A stretch of 64,000 nt of DNA from Cryptomeria japonica (lineage: Eukaryota > Streptophyta > Pinopsida > Cupressales > Cupressaceae), in the NCBI RefSeq assembly GCF_030272615.1, contig NC_081412.1, forward strand, positions 692,176,083 to 692,240,082. The letters run 5' to 3'. The translations under genes were made by a program, and so were the position numbers. Within the stretch, counting starts at the first letter, position 1; each line of letters opens with the position of its first letter. Below, piece after piece: positions 34,730 to 45,653 of the stretch. The notes beneath the pieces are model-generated. The model made no database searches and was not told the DNA's origin. It saw nothing but the letters and a program-made list of their open reading frames with translations.

Positions 34730-36478
34730 TTTGAAAATGTAAGAAATGAATACCACTCTCAAACAATTCTGTGATGAATTAATTATCTTATCTAAAACAC
34801 TACACAGGAAGTGCTACACAAGAATACAAGAGAACCTGTTCTTCGCTTGAAGGAATATGCTCTGCAACCAAATCGACTTGCTCTGTACTTGAAGAAAATA
34901 ACTCTGCATTCACTCTTTTGCAAAATTCTTTAAAAGGTATCTTCACCCGGTTGATAGGAAATCAAATATTGTACTCAGGGCCTTAACTACAACATTGATT
35001 CCACATGCTTCAGTTGTCCCTTCAAAATTGAATTCATATGAGAATTCATATTTTTCACTCCAATGGGTCACAACATTCCTGCAAGTGTTTCATTTTTCTC
35101 TTTCGCAACTTCGCGGAGCATAATTATTGGGCAGCTTGGTCTTGAAAAATAGCGCTGACCGTCCGATCAAAAGAAACTTGATCGAGCATTAGATTAACTA
35201 ACAACTTTTGCTCCGCGCAGGGTCCCGTTTCTCTATTGGCTATATGATATCATGTGGCGCCCAACCATTGGCCTTGAAATTTCCTTCGCATTCGACTTAA
35301 TGCTGGCCGCATGTCTTTCCTTTATACCACCGGTTCCACCTTGGCGAGCCCATACTTTCTTCTTAGACCACGTGTCACCAGACACGTGGACGGCTCTCAT
35401 TCACTCTCGCTATTTTGCGGGGTATAAAGAATGAGCATCTTACCCTTGCGAAATAGCGCGGGCCGTCAGATCATCTTTCAAGTTGATCGGCATTTAACCA
35501 TCTGAAAAGGCTTTCGGGAGGGGTGGGCCTGCTTACTCACTGTGAACACCTGGTGTCCAGTCACCTTCGTAGCTGACTTGTCACTTTGTTATACGCCGAA
35601 AGAAAACCACAGGGCCCCAACAAACTCTTAATAGCTGTATCCTCCAAGGCCGCCATCATGACACGTGGATGGCTCTCATTCACTCTCGCTATTTTGTGGG
35701 GTATAAAGAATGAGCATCTTACCCTTGTGAAATAGCGTGGGCCGTCGGATCAAAAGAAGCTTGATCAGCATTTAACCATCTGAAAAGGCTTTCGAGAGGG
35801 GTGGGCTCGTTGACTCACTTTGAACACTTGGCGCCTAGTCATCTTTGAAGCTGACTTGTCACCTTTTTATTTGTCGAGAGAAAGCCACTGGGCTCTAGTA
35901 AATTATTGACAGTTGTATCCTCCAGGTCATCTCCTAACTGCGACCTGACTCACCTATGGGGCCCACCTTTTAGCCCTTAATCCTGACCCACTGACTATTG
36001 TAACTTACGCCGCGTGCCGCCATTTTACTTGCTATCATCAACTAGTTGGACCGTCTATGTGGCATGCCTTGTCATTTTCGCAACTTCGTTGGTTTTTAAT
36101 TACGCGCAACTTCGCCTAGTGAAATAACGCGAGCCGTGGATCCACCCGCGAGATGTGCACCAATTACTGGGCCCGACAACTTTAGGAGAAAAACATATGA
36201 GGCATAAATTTTTCGGTTAATTAACATGACCTCCTAGGCAACCAATAGGGGGAACACTTCCTATGACCCCATGACCCATTACTTAAGTGAATAAAGTAAC
36301 GAAAGATTAGAAACTAGAGGGTTTTAAAACAAACACAAGAGGATCTAAAATAAAAAACCCTTAAACTCTTGAGGTCTAAAACAAAGTCGAAGCATGTGAA
36401 ATTGCACCCTATTCAAAATTTCAACAAACCATAGCCAATCATGGGAAAAGAAAAGCCCATTTTTAATCAGTGATAACA
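34730..36478 (-). other. E1 5' LTR U3
   Basis: No gene is supported. It holds the 279-base tandem pair (35381-35938), G-box cores (about 35369, 35383, 35662) and GATCAA...TTGATC dyads (35165-35183, 35748-35766). A T-rich ORF1 leader comes just before 34729. Confidence 0.65.
35381..35938 (-). repeat. 279-bp tandem duplication in U3 (5' LTR)
   Basis: GACACGTGGA occurs at 35381 and 35660 with the same downstream order of short blocks. It is the counterpart of 13851-14408. Confidence 0.85.
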
Positions 36479-36483
36479 TAGCA

Positions 36484-36721
36484 ATAATTAACTAAGCTAA
36501 GAGAAGGGGGGATTATCAAACCTATAATACATTCTTCATGGGTCTCAAATTTGGTCCTAGTTAGAAAGAAGAATGGGGACATAAGATTGTGTGTCGATTT
36601 TAGAAATCTAAATGTTGCTTCCCTGAAGGATAATTATTCTTCTCCCAATATGGAAGCCATGCTGTAGAGGGTAATGGGTTGTGATCTTTTGTCAATGATG
36701 GACGGTTTCTCAGGGTACAAC
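36484..36721 (+). pseudogene. pol: E2 RT, middle fragment
   Basis: This reads LTKLREGGIIKPIIHSSWVSNLV, then VRKKNGDIRLCVDFRNLN and MMDGFSGYN, the RT domains that should follow 8627. It ends where E3 begins at 36722. Its last 110 bases (36612-36721) are repeated at 43111-43220. Confidence 0.92.
36612..36721 (+). repeat. 110-bp direct repeat flanking E3, left
   Basis: It runs from ATGTTGCTTCCC to GGGTACAAC and matches 43111-43220 end to end without gaps. I counted 9 mismatches in 110 bases. Confidence 0.95.
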
Positions 36722-38209
36722 TGATAACACAATGATGAACAAGTAGTACCCAACCAGTACTGAGAGGGGGGGTGAATCAGTACAGACAAAAACACACTCT
36801 TGAACTAGTTTATCTGTAGACACTACACATTGATAGACAAATAGTGACACTGGTCCTCAAACAATGTACAACCAACAAAACCCAGAATAACTAAGACAAC
36901 CATAAACCGGCTAACACTTATCTTCTCATAAAATCTAACACTTCATTTCCTTTTCACCCTAATGCATGAACAGATAATCTACAATCAAAGATATACATAT
37001 GAGCAACTAGATCAACAAGATTCACTGCTTGACAGAAAACAACAAAGCATTAGATGAAGAAGACATCACACATAACACTCATATTTTTCATGTGGAAACC
37101 CAACAGGGAAAAACCATGATGGGGATGAATACCCACAAGCTTGTTTTTGAACTCTTTAGAAGTCCACTCTGTTAGAATCCTTGTCTGGTTAAAGACTGAT
37201 ACAATAGGTTCTATTAGGAACCAATCCTATTAGGGATCACCCAGTTAAGGGATGGCTAGAATACCTGGTTAAGGGTTAAACCCTGTTAAAGGTTACCTTG
37301 TTAGAGGATTTCAAGAACTCAATGGTTTTGAGTCACCCTGTTAAAGGATTTACAACAAGCCTATTAAAGCTACCCTGTTAAGGGATTTCTCAATTGTTGA
37401 AGTGGTTAGAGATCAATAGGTATTACAATGATCTGGTAATAGTACTCAATGCCAATGCAGATCCGCTTAAGCTACTCTTCACCTTCTGCACTTACACTCT
37501 ACAGGTATCACCTCTCTCTTTTTAGTCTGGCAAGAATCATGTATCCCTTCTCTTGGATACACACACACAACTTTTGCCAACAACCTCAGAAAGAGATACA
37601 ACATCGACCTTATAGGAAAATAGATAGGTTGGTAGCATAAACCCTAAACCCTAAACCTATTAGGTTAAGGAATTCCAACGGTTCAATCTTGACTACTGAG
37701 CATACTGCATTAAATGCAACAATTCTTGATCCAATCTCAAGACATTCTCCATCGTCCATTTCCACCGATTTCATGGCGGCTGATAACCCATCACACATTA
37801 TCACTGTTTTATAGACTTTGCACATTCCCGAGGTAGATAGGAATAATCTCCTTCATGCAAGATCCTTCATGCGCACAAGGCTTACATGGCAACACGATCT
37901 GTTCTTCATTACCATGCAAACTCATCACCCAAAATCACTGGTTGAGCCACACAGGCTTGAAGCACTTCAACCAGAAACCCTGAAGTTGAGACTAACAACC
38001 ATTAGTCATACAATGCTTCCATGTGTCGGTTCCCATAACCATATGGTGGTTCACCTTGAACAAACATACCACTTCACTTTGGCACAAATGCTGGTTCACA
38101 GTGTTATACCGGTTCTCACATATGTCAGTTCTCACCTCTTCAACATATTGACATCAATGACAACATACAATGTTATTATGTCCTCATATTGGTTTACATA
38201 ATGCCAACA
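36722..38209 (-). repeat. E3 3' LTR, 1,488 bp
   Basis: It is bounded by TGATAAC at 36722 and CCAACA at 38209 on the + strand. From 37140 to 37400 it contains an array of short blocks of the type CTGTTAAAGGATT at irregular 15-40 base spacing. E4 has a similar array. Confidence 0.92.
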
Positions 38210-38223
38210 ATCTCCCCCTTTGG
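38210..38223 (-). promoter_or_regulatory. E3 polypurine tract
   Basis: On the - strand CCAAAGGGGGAGAT directly precedes the LTR start TGTTGG. Confidence 0.85.
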
Positions 38224-38476
38224 CATTAATGGCAATATATAAAGATATCTCTCCTCTTCACATCTTCTCCCCCAATTTATGCAGATATCTTCTCCCCCAG
38301 TTTCTACAGATATCTTCTCCACTTCACATCTTCTCCCCCTCTGACAACAATGCCAAAGTGGAGGCGCAAGCTTCCCTGTTCCATTATGCTGCATCCCCTG
38401 ACGAGTAGCATCCTTCAACACATCAATCCTGAAGAAAAATTTGACTATGCAATATCTGACTGATGTGGAGCATATA

Positions 38477-39990
38477 CCTTTAGTTTATCTCTTGAAGGGG
38501 CAACACCCCTAATTCACCTCTTAAGTACATTAATGTAGCCCTTGGGAAAGGTTTGGTGAATATGTCTGCTAATTGCTCCTGACTAGAAACATGTTCCAGT
38601 GCAATCTCTTTGTTCTGAACCTTTTCCCTCAAGAAATGATACTTGAGCTCAAAGTGCTTGATTCTAGAATGTAAAATCGGATTCTTGGAGATATTAATTA
38701 TACTAGTATTGTCACAAAAAATAATTATCAGTTCAGATACAGGAGCTTTGAAGCCATTTAATGCATACTTCATCCAAATTGTCTAAGTGCAATTCATGAA
38801 GGCTGCAACATATTTTGCTTCCACTGTAGACTAAGAGATACAACTCTACTTCTCACTCATCCATGAGACTAGTCTACCATCAAGAAAGAATGCACCACCA
38901 GTTGTGCTTTTCTGGTCATCTATATTGCCTACCCAATCAGCATCTGTGTATACTTTCAAGTTGAAATCCTTGCTATATGGATACCACAATCCATAGTCAA
39001 TAGTTCCCTTCAGATACCTAAGAATCCACTTGACTACAACCAAGTGGGATTCTCTTGGGCTTTTTTGGAATCTTGCAATAATGCCAACTGCATGTGCAAT
39101 ATTTGGTCTTATATGCACTACATAATGCAACTTACCAATCATTGATCGGTATTCCTTCTCATCGACTAATGCTGAGTCATCTTCTTTGGATAGTTTACAA
39201 CCGGTCACCATCAGAGTACCAACTAGTTTGCTATCTTCCATGCCAAAGGTCTTCAACACCTCTTTGACATACTTGGACTGAGTGATAAAGATTCCATCTT
39301 TCATCTGATGGATCTGCAGTCCAATGAAGAATTTAATCTCCCCTGTGAGTGACATCTCATCTGCAAACTCATGACTCATCTTGTCATCTCCAACAAAGAT
39401 AATGTCATTAACAAATACCTCACAGATCAGGATCTGATCTCCTTCAGACTTCAAGTAGATATTGCTATCTTTACTTGTTCTCTCAAATCCAATCTTCACA
39501 AGATGGGAAAGTAGACGCTCATACCATGCTCTAGGTGCCTACTTTAGACCATATAAGGCTTTATGTAGCCTACATACCATGTCACTATCTTTAGATAGGG
39601 AAAACCCATCTGGTTGCTCAATATACACCTCCTCTTCAAGTACACCATTTAGGAATGCAGATTTTACATCCATTTGATATACTTTGAAACCTTTAAAAGC
39701 TGCATATACAAGAAGCATACGAACTTCTTCCAATCTGGCTACAGGAGAAAAGGTTTCTCCATAGTCTTCTCCTTCTTCTTGAGCATATCCTTTGCACACC
39801 AATCTGGCTTTGTTCCTAATCACTATGCCATCCTCATTCAGCTTATTTCTAAAAACCCATTTGGTACCAATGACATTTTTATGCTCTGGTCTGGGTACCA
39901 AAGACCATGTACCATTTTTCTCTATCTGGTCAAGTTCTTCTTCAATTGTCTTGATCTAGTTTTCATCTTTATGAGCCTCTTGAATGATTT
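38477..39990 (-). pseudogene. pol: E3 reverse transcriptase and RNase H
   Basis: Copia RT blocks are clear: [44 protein letters not shown] and [11 protein letters not shown]. The catalytic box, normally YVDD, reads FVND (about 39410), so the first Asp of the pair is lost. RNase H blocks DADWVG and ADIFTKP are present near 38930 and 38560. The TAA just after LPLQEIN ends pol. Stops near 38780-38840 and 39500-39538 break the frame. Confidence 0.9.
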
Positions 39991-40099
39991 AGGCTCAAAT
40001 TTAGAGATCATACATGAGTTTTCTCTGACCTTTCTTCTTGTAAGGATTCCTGCATCCTTATCTCCTATGATCTACTTAGGATCATGATTCAGCTTGACA

Positions 40100-41400
40100 T
40101 ACTAAGGAATGGTCTTAATGGATTCCTCTTGATTTTCTTCTTCATCCTCATCTTCATCAGTATCAGCATCTACATCTATCAGTGTAGGAACACTGTTACT
40201 GGTACTTGGTTGACTGACAACCGCTTCCCAGAATGTTACAACCAGTTCATTTACTGCTTGCTCATTGCCAGTTTCCTTAGTTTTCTCAGAGGTTTCATCA
40301 ACTCTTACATTGATGCTTTCCATAATTCTCTGAGTCCTAATGTTATAACACTTGAGATATTTGCTCTTGGTAGAATATCCTAGGAATATTCCCTCATCAA
40401 ATTTTGCATCAAATTTGCTCTGGTGTTCACTCCTCTTGATGTAACATTTGCTACCAAACACTCTAAAGTAGCTAACCACAGGTATCTTACTGGTCCAATA
40501 CTCATAAGGATTTTTATCCTTACCTTTCTTGACGAGTACCTGGTTCATTGTGTAGACTGCAGTGCTCACCGCTTCTCTCCAAAAGGTGTGAGCTACCTTT
40601 CCTTGAATCAACATGGTTCTAACTGCTTCAACTACAGTCCAATTATTCCTCTCTGCTAGGCCATTCTGCTATGGAGTCCGAGGGGTAGACAGTTGCCTCT
40701 TGATGCCATGTTCTTCATAATACTTGTTGAATTCACCGGAAGTGAATTCCCCTTCTTGATCAGTTCTCGAGCACTTGATCCTTTTACTGATTTCCTTCTC
40801 CACTAATGCTCTGAAAGCTTTGAACTTTACAAAGGCTTCAGACTTGTCTTTCAAGAATGTGACCCACATCATTCTTGAGTAGTCATCAGTGAGAATCATG
40901 AAGTATCGATCACCCTGCACACTTCTAGTTTTCATAGGACCACACAAATCAGTATGCACAAGATCAAGCAAGTTGTCAGTAGTGAAAGATTTACCTTTGA
41001 AGGTTGAGGAAGACATTTTCCCTAATTGAAACTCTCTGCACAAGGTATTATCCAGTTTTCTTAGCACCGGCAACCCTCTAATTGCCTTGATCTTACTAGC
41101 CTTCATAATGTTATCAAAGTTTACATGGCAGAGTCTCCTATGCCATATCCAACTATCATCAAATTTAGCCATAAGACATGAACTTATATTTGCATTTAGC
41201 TGAAATAGGTTACCTTTGGTCTACATGTCGGTGGCCACCAATTCACCATTCTCTCCTTTGATTCTGCAAACTCCATTCTTGAATTCTAGAGTGAGGCCAC
41301 TATCATTCAGCTAGGCAACACTCAGAAGGTTGTGTCTGAGACCATCAATCCAATACACATTGTCAGCACTACTCTTTCCATTCAGAGAGATAGACCCTCT
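40100..41400 (-). pseudogene. int: E3 integrase
   Basis: The HHCC module begins WHRRLCHVNFDN and ends with a Cys pair partly changed (LCREFQLGKM), at about 41030-41150. The core has Asp in VHTDLCGPM and Asp in RTDQEGEF. The downstream block FWREAVSTAVYTMNQ and the C-terminal GIFLGYSTKSK are typical of copia. The frame is broken near 40620-40668, where the catalytic Glu region lies. Confidence 0.88.
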
Positions 41401-41439
41401 ACCTTTGACCATGCATGGTGCATCATTGCCAAAGTGAAC

Positions 41440-42141
41440 CACACCACCATCATACTCTTCCAAGGATAGAAACTTTCTCTATTCACCAGTCATATGGTGA
41501 GAACAACCACTGTCAATGACCCACTCATTGGAATTATCAAACCGGGAGACAAGAGCCTTCTTGTCTGACACATCTTCCTTGATCGCAACAAACACAATAT
41601 CTTCATTTTCTTCATCCTCTGATTTCTCATCTGTGACACCTTCATCAATTTCCACAAAATAGTTTCTCTGGTTCCCTCCTTTGAATTTCTTGAACCTTTC
41701 CTATTTGTCCTTGTTGTCGCCATTAGGATAGTTTACATAAATATGTCCTATTCGGTTACAGGAAAAGCATTTCAAAGGTAACTTACCTTTGTATTTGTCA
41801 GTTCCTTTAGGAAGTTTCTTGGCAAAGAGAGCTTCAAATGCCAACAGAATCTCCTCATCATTGATTTCTCTGCTCTGTCTTGGTTCACCACTAGTGCTAG
41901 CTTCTTTTCCTTTTCTGGATGGTACTACAGAAGCTTTAAAAGCTGATTCAGTCTTTTGTACACTGCCATCAAAACTATTTAGCTCATATGCTGTCAACTT
42001 TGCAATGATGGAGTCTAGGGATACCTTAGTCTTGTCTATTGATCTCAGCTCCTGAATATCAGCAACCCTTATTGCATAGATCGGCAATAGGGATCTCAGG
42101 ACTTTTCTTACCATAGTGGAATCTTCTTTGTTAGGAATCAC
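41440..42141 (-). pseudogene. gag: E3 protease start and gag C-terminal part
   Basis: The protease active site DSGCSHHMTG reads at about 41490-41520. Gag has KVLRSLLPIYAIRV and SIDKTKVSLDSIIAKLTAYE, then a zinc knuckle CFSCNRIGHIYVNYP in which the last Cys is Tyr. The gag start is missing because the sequence joins the LTR at about 42130. Confidence 0.85.
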
Positions 42142-43110
42142 CTGGTTAACGGATGGCTAGAATACCCAATTAAGGGTTAAACCCTATTAAAGGTTACCTT
42201 GTTAGAGGATTTCAAGAACTTAATGGTTTTAAGTCACCCTGTTAAAGGATTTATAGCAAGCTTGTTAAAGCTACCCTGTTAAGGGATTTCTCAACTATTG
42301 AAGTGGTTAGAGATCAACATGTAATACAATGATCTGGTAACAACACTCAATGCCAATGCAGATCCACTTAAGCTCCTCTTCACCTTCTGTACTTACACTC
42401 TACAGGTATCACTTCTCTCCTTTTGGTCCAGCAAGAATCATGTATCCCTTCTCTTAGATACACACACACAACTTTTGCCAACAACCTCAGAAAGATACAC
42501 AACATCGACCTTATAGGAAAATAGATAGGTTGGTAGCATAAACCCTAGACCCTAAACTTGTTAGGTTAAGGAATTCAAATGGTTCAATCCTGACCATTGA
42601 GTACACTATATTAAATGCAACAGTTCTTGATCCAATCTCAAGACATTCTCCATCATCCATTTCCACCAATTTCATGGCGGCTGATAACCCATCACACATT
42701 ATCACCATTTTACAAACTTCACACATTCCCAAGGTAGATAGGAACAATCTCCTTCATGCAAGATCATTCACGTGCACAAGTCTTACATGGCAACATGATC
42801 TATTCTTTGTTACCATGCAAACTCATCAGCCAAAGTCTCCAGTTGAGCCACACAGGCTTGAAGCACTTCAACTGGAAACCCTGAAGTTGAGACTACCAAC
42901 TGGTAGTTATACAATGCTTCCATGTGCCGGTTCCCATAACCATATGTCGGTTCACCTTGAACAAACATACCGCTTCACTTTGGCACAAATGCCAGTTCAC
43001 AGTGTTATACCGGTTCTCACATATGTCAGTTCTCACCTCTTCAGCATATTGACATCAATTACAACATACAATGTTATTATGTCCTCATACCGGTTCACAT
43101 AATGCCAACA
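42131..43110 (-). repeat. E3 5' LTR remnant, 980 bp
   Basis: It matches 37230-38209 in order and length. The outer end (CCAACA at 43110) is intact. The inner end is fused to gag at 42131 through a deletion. Confidence 0.9.
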
Positions 43111-43220
43111 ATGTTGCTTCCCTAAAGGATATTTATTCTTCTCCCAATATGGAAGCCATGCTGCAGAGGGTAACTGGTTGTGAGCTTTTTTCAATGATGG
43201 ACAGTTTCTTAGGGTACAAC
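43111..43220 (+). repeat. 110-bp direct repeat flanking E3, right
   Basis: This second copy of 36612-36721 belongs in reading frame to the downstream RT of E2. Confidence 0.95.
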
Positions 43221-44115
43221 CAAGTGCTAGTGAAGGAATCTAACCAATTCAAGACCACTTTCACCACCCCATGAGGAATGTATGTTTATGTCAGGATGCC
43301 ATTTGGATTAAAAAATGATGGAGCTACATTTCAGAGAGCCATGGATGTAGCCTTCAAAGAATTCATCAACATCATCATGGTAGTGTACCAAGATGATTTA
43401 ACATGTTTCTCTAAAAGGGCTGATGACCACTGTGGACATTTGGAAAAGGTGTTCGATAAGGCTTTTGAATTTGGTGTGTCATTAAACCCCAAGAAATGTC
43501 ATTTTGCTGTTATTGAAGGGAAGTTGCTGGGGCATATTGTCTCCAAGGAAGGGGTAAGGATAGACCCTGAAAGGATCGAAGCAATAAACAATGTGCCTGA
43601 ACCAAAAAGTGTTAAAGGCATTCAGTCTTTTTTAGGCAAAGTTAATTTTGTTAGAAGATTCATTGCAAACTTTGTAGAGGTGGTAAAGCCCATTGTTAGA
43701 TTACTCAAGAACAATACAAAATTTTGCTGGAATCAAGAAGCTTCAAAAGCTTTTGCTGAGATTAAAAGAGCTATTCAGGAAGCACCCGTGTTGAAATTCT
43801 TGGATTATAGTAAGCCTTTTTCTTTGTTCTCTTTTGCTTCATATCATACAGTAGCTGCAGTGTTGTTGCAAAAGGACAATGAGGGACATGAACATCCCAT
43901 AGCTTTCTATAGAAAGTCTTTACAAGTAGCAGAATTAAAATATGAGATCATGGAAAAATAGGCATATGCTTTGGTTAAAGTTGTCAAGGCTTTCAGGCCA
44001 TATCTTGTAAATGCGTAAGTAGTTTCTTATGTTCCACATGCTATAGTCAAGGACATTTTATCCCAATCTAAAGCCACAGGAAAAAGGTGCAGATGGATTA
44101 ATAGAATCCAAGAAA
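43111..44115 (+). pseudogene. pol: E2 RT C-terminal half and RNase H remnant
   Basis: RT continues with TFTTP, the RMPFGLKNDGATFQRAMD block and YQDD (43386-43397), then HIVSKEGVRIDPERIEAI and the thumb (IQSFLGKVNFVRRFI). From about 43790 the usual RNase H fold follows, but its first catalytic motif is SFASYHT instead of DASD. E1 has the same change, so it belongs to the family and is not decay of one copy. TGA near 43273 and TAG near 43960 break the frame. Confidence 0.9.
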
Positions 44116-45512
44116 TTGACTTGGAAATAAAGATCACCAAATTGGTGAGAGGCTTAGGCCTGGCCAAGCTTATGGCTGAATCCAATCTTCTTGGTGTTGA
44201 AATAAACAATGTTGAGGTTGAAAACATTGTAGTCACCAGTATTGAACAACAACCCTGGTATTCAAAAGTAGTACATTTCCTGAGAGATGCTACATTTTTA
44301 GAGGGGATGACCCACAATCAGAAAAGGACATTAAAGCTTAAGTCACAAAAATATGTTCTCATTCAGGGTGAACTTTTTTGGAGAAATAGAGATGGAGCAT
44401 TGTTAATGTGTTTGGATGAATTCCAGGCCAAGGAAGTGTTGATTCAAATGCATGATGGAGTATGTGGAGGTCATTACTCTACTAAGACAACTGCTGGAAT
44501 GATAGTTAGGGCTAGGTATTATTGGCCTACCTTATTTATAGATGCTCATGAACATGTAAGGAAATGTGACCCATGCCAAAGTTTTTCATCCAAGCTAAAA
44601 TATGAAGGAGATTTACCTTTAAATCCGGTCATAGTGGAAGCCCCTTTTGTCCAGTGGGGCATTGATTTTATTTGAGAAATTGTTGAAAGATCAGGAAGAG
44701 GCCACATGTGGATTATAGTAGCAACTGACTATTTTACTAAATGGATCGAAGCCATACCCACCAGGAGAGCTACAAGTAAAGTTGTCATCGATTTCCTGAT
44801 ACATAATGTTATAACTAGATTTGGAGTCCCTACAAAATTAGTAATGGATAATGCTATGAGTTTTAGATCTGAAGAGTTTGTTACATTTTACACTAGCCAT
44901 GGAATAATTATGTCCTACTCTTCACCCTATCATCCTCAAGGGAATGAACAAGCTGAATCTAGTAATAAAAGCCTCTTGAACATTATTAAGAAAATCTTAG
45001 AAGAGAACAAGAGGTCATGGGATCAAAAGTTGAAATTAGCTTTGTGGGCTGATAGAATTACTATCAAGAAGGCCATTGGAATGTCACCCTTTGAACTAGT
45101 TTACAGTACACAAGCTAGAGTGCTAGTAAACAATCTTCTTCTAGTGTATAAATTCCTGCAAGCTAAAGACATGGAGTTGTCTGAGCCTATGGAGAACCGA
45201 ATGATTCAGATGGTGGAAGTGGAAGAAATCAGAACTTTAGCCCATAAGAGAAACTTGAAGATCCAATTGCAGTCTAAGTATCTATTTGATAAAAGGACAT
45301 CATTGAGAAAGTTTCAAATTGGTGATGTTGTTCTTCAGTGGAATGCAAAAGGACAAGACAAGGGAAAGCATAAGAAGTTTGAGTCATTATGGATTGGCCC
45401 CTTTGTGGTCTATGATGTGAATGGAAAAGACTCATACTTTCTGAAGAATATAAATGATGAAGTACAGAAATTTCCAGTGCATGGACAATTCCTGAAGCAT
45501 TACTTTTCTTAA
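44116..45512 (+). pseudogene. int: E2 integrase
   Basis: The HHCC module is at about 44450-44580 (MHDGVCGGHYSTKTT, RKCDPCQSF). The catalytic core has Asp in VATDYF (about 44728), Asp in LVMDNA (about 44848) and Glu in GNEQAESSNKS (about 44950). The GPF module (SLWIGPFVVYDVNGKDS) is at about 45390. The protein ends KHYFS at 45512 with no chromodomain. One TGA near 44674 (a Gly codon, GGA, in E1) is the only lesion seen in this half. Confidence 0.92.
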
Positions 45513-45653
45513 GGTCCATGCACAGTAGGTCCTTGTTTGTATATATTTAGGTTTGCTTTAGTTGTTCTTTTTGGGCTTGCTTTTGGTCTATTTCTCTAGA
45601 GTTTCTGAGTTTCTTGTGTTGATCTTGCAATCAACCATCCCGAGTCAGAGCTG
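45513..45653 (+). other. E2 spacer between integrase and 3' LTR
   Basis: This is a T-rich stretch with no gene. No polypurine tract is visible next to the LTR start; the last bases are GAGTCAGAGC. E1 has the same arrangement at 14924-15068. Confidence 0.6.

Larger units (their letters stand above)
8628..36478 (-). mobile_element. E1: complete Tat-like gypsy element, minus strand
   Basis: E1 is inserted into the RT of E2. Outer LTRs are at 8628-14923 (3') and 30149-36478 (5'), with PBS at 30124-30144. Domains read leftward: gag, protease, RNase H, RT, RNase H remnant, integrase. With N1 (8.0 kb) removed, E1 is about 19.8 kb. The candidate target duplication is CAACA (8623-8627) against TAGCA (36479-36483), two transitions apart. 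The R-U5 stretches of the two LTRs are nearly identical, so E1 is younger than its host E2. The right boundary is uncertain by about 5 bases. Confidence 0.9.
30149..36478 (-). repeat. E1 5' LTR (6.3 kb)
   Basis: It starts TGTTATCACTG (36478) and ends GAAGACAACA (30149) in element sense. It is colinear with 8628-14923. It carries a local duplication of the GCAACTTCG block near 36085-36110 that the 3' LTR lacks. Contents in element order are U3 (34730-36478), ORF1 (31088-34729) and R-U5 (30149-31087). Confidence 0.93.
36722..43110 (-). mobile_element. E3: Ty1/copia element, minus strand, 5' end deleted
   Basis: The 3' LTR is at 36722-38209, the polypurine tract at 38210, then read leftward gag, protease, integrase, RT and RNase H in the copia order (42125-38477). 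A 5' LTR remnant is at 42131-43110. The LTR ends are TGTTGGCATTATG and TTGTGTTATCA. The remnant lacks the U5-side 508 bases of the LTR, the PBS and the gag start. Every enzyme is broken by stops. Confidence 0.92.

Noticed and set aside
8628-36478. ORF1 as the classical Ogre ORF1 located between PBS and gag
   Set aside because: In both E1 and E2 the PBS lies between ORF1 and gag, and the ORF1 region occurs at both ends of the element.
4190-45512. Integrated pararetrovirus
   Set aside because: Integrase and long terminal repeats are present and no movement or coat protein of such viruses is seen.
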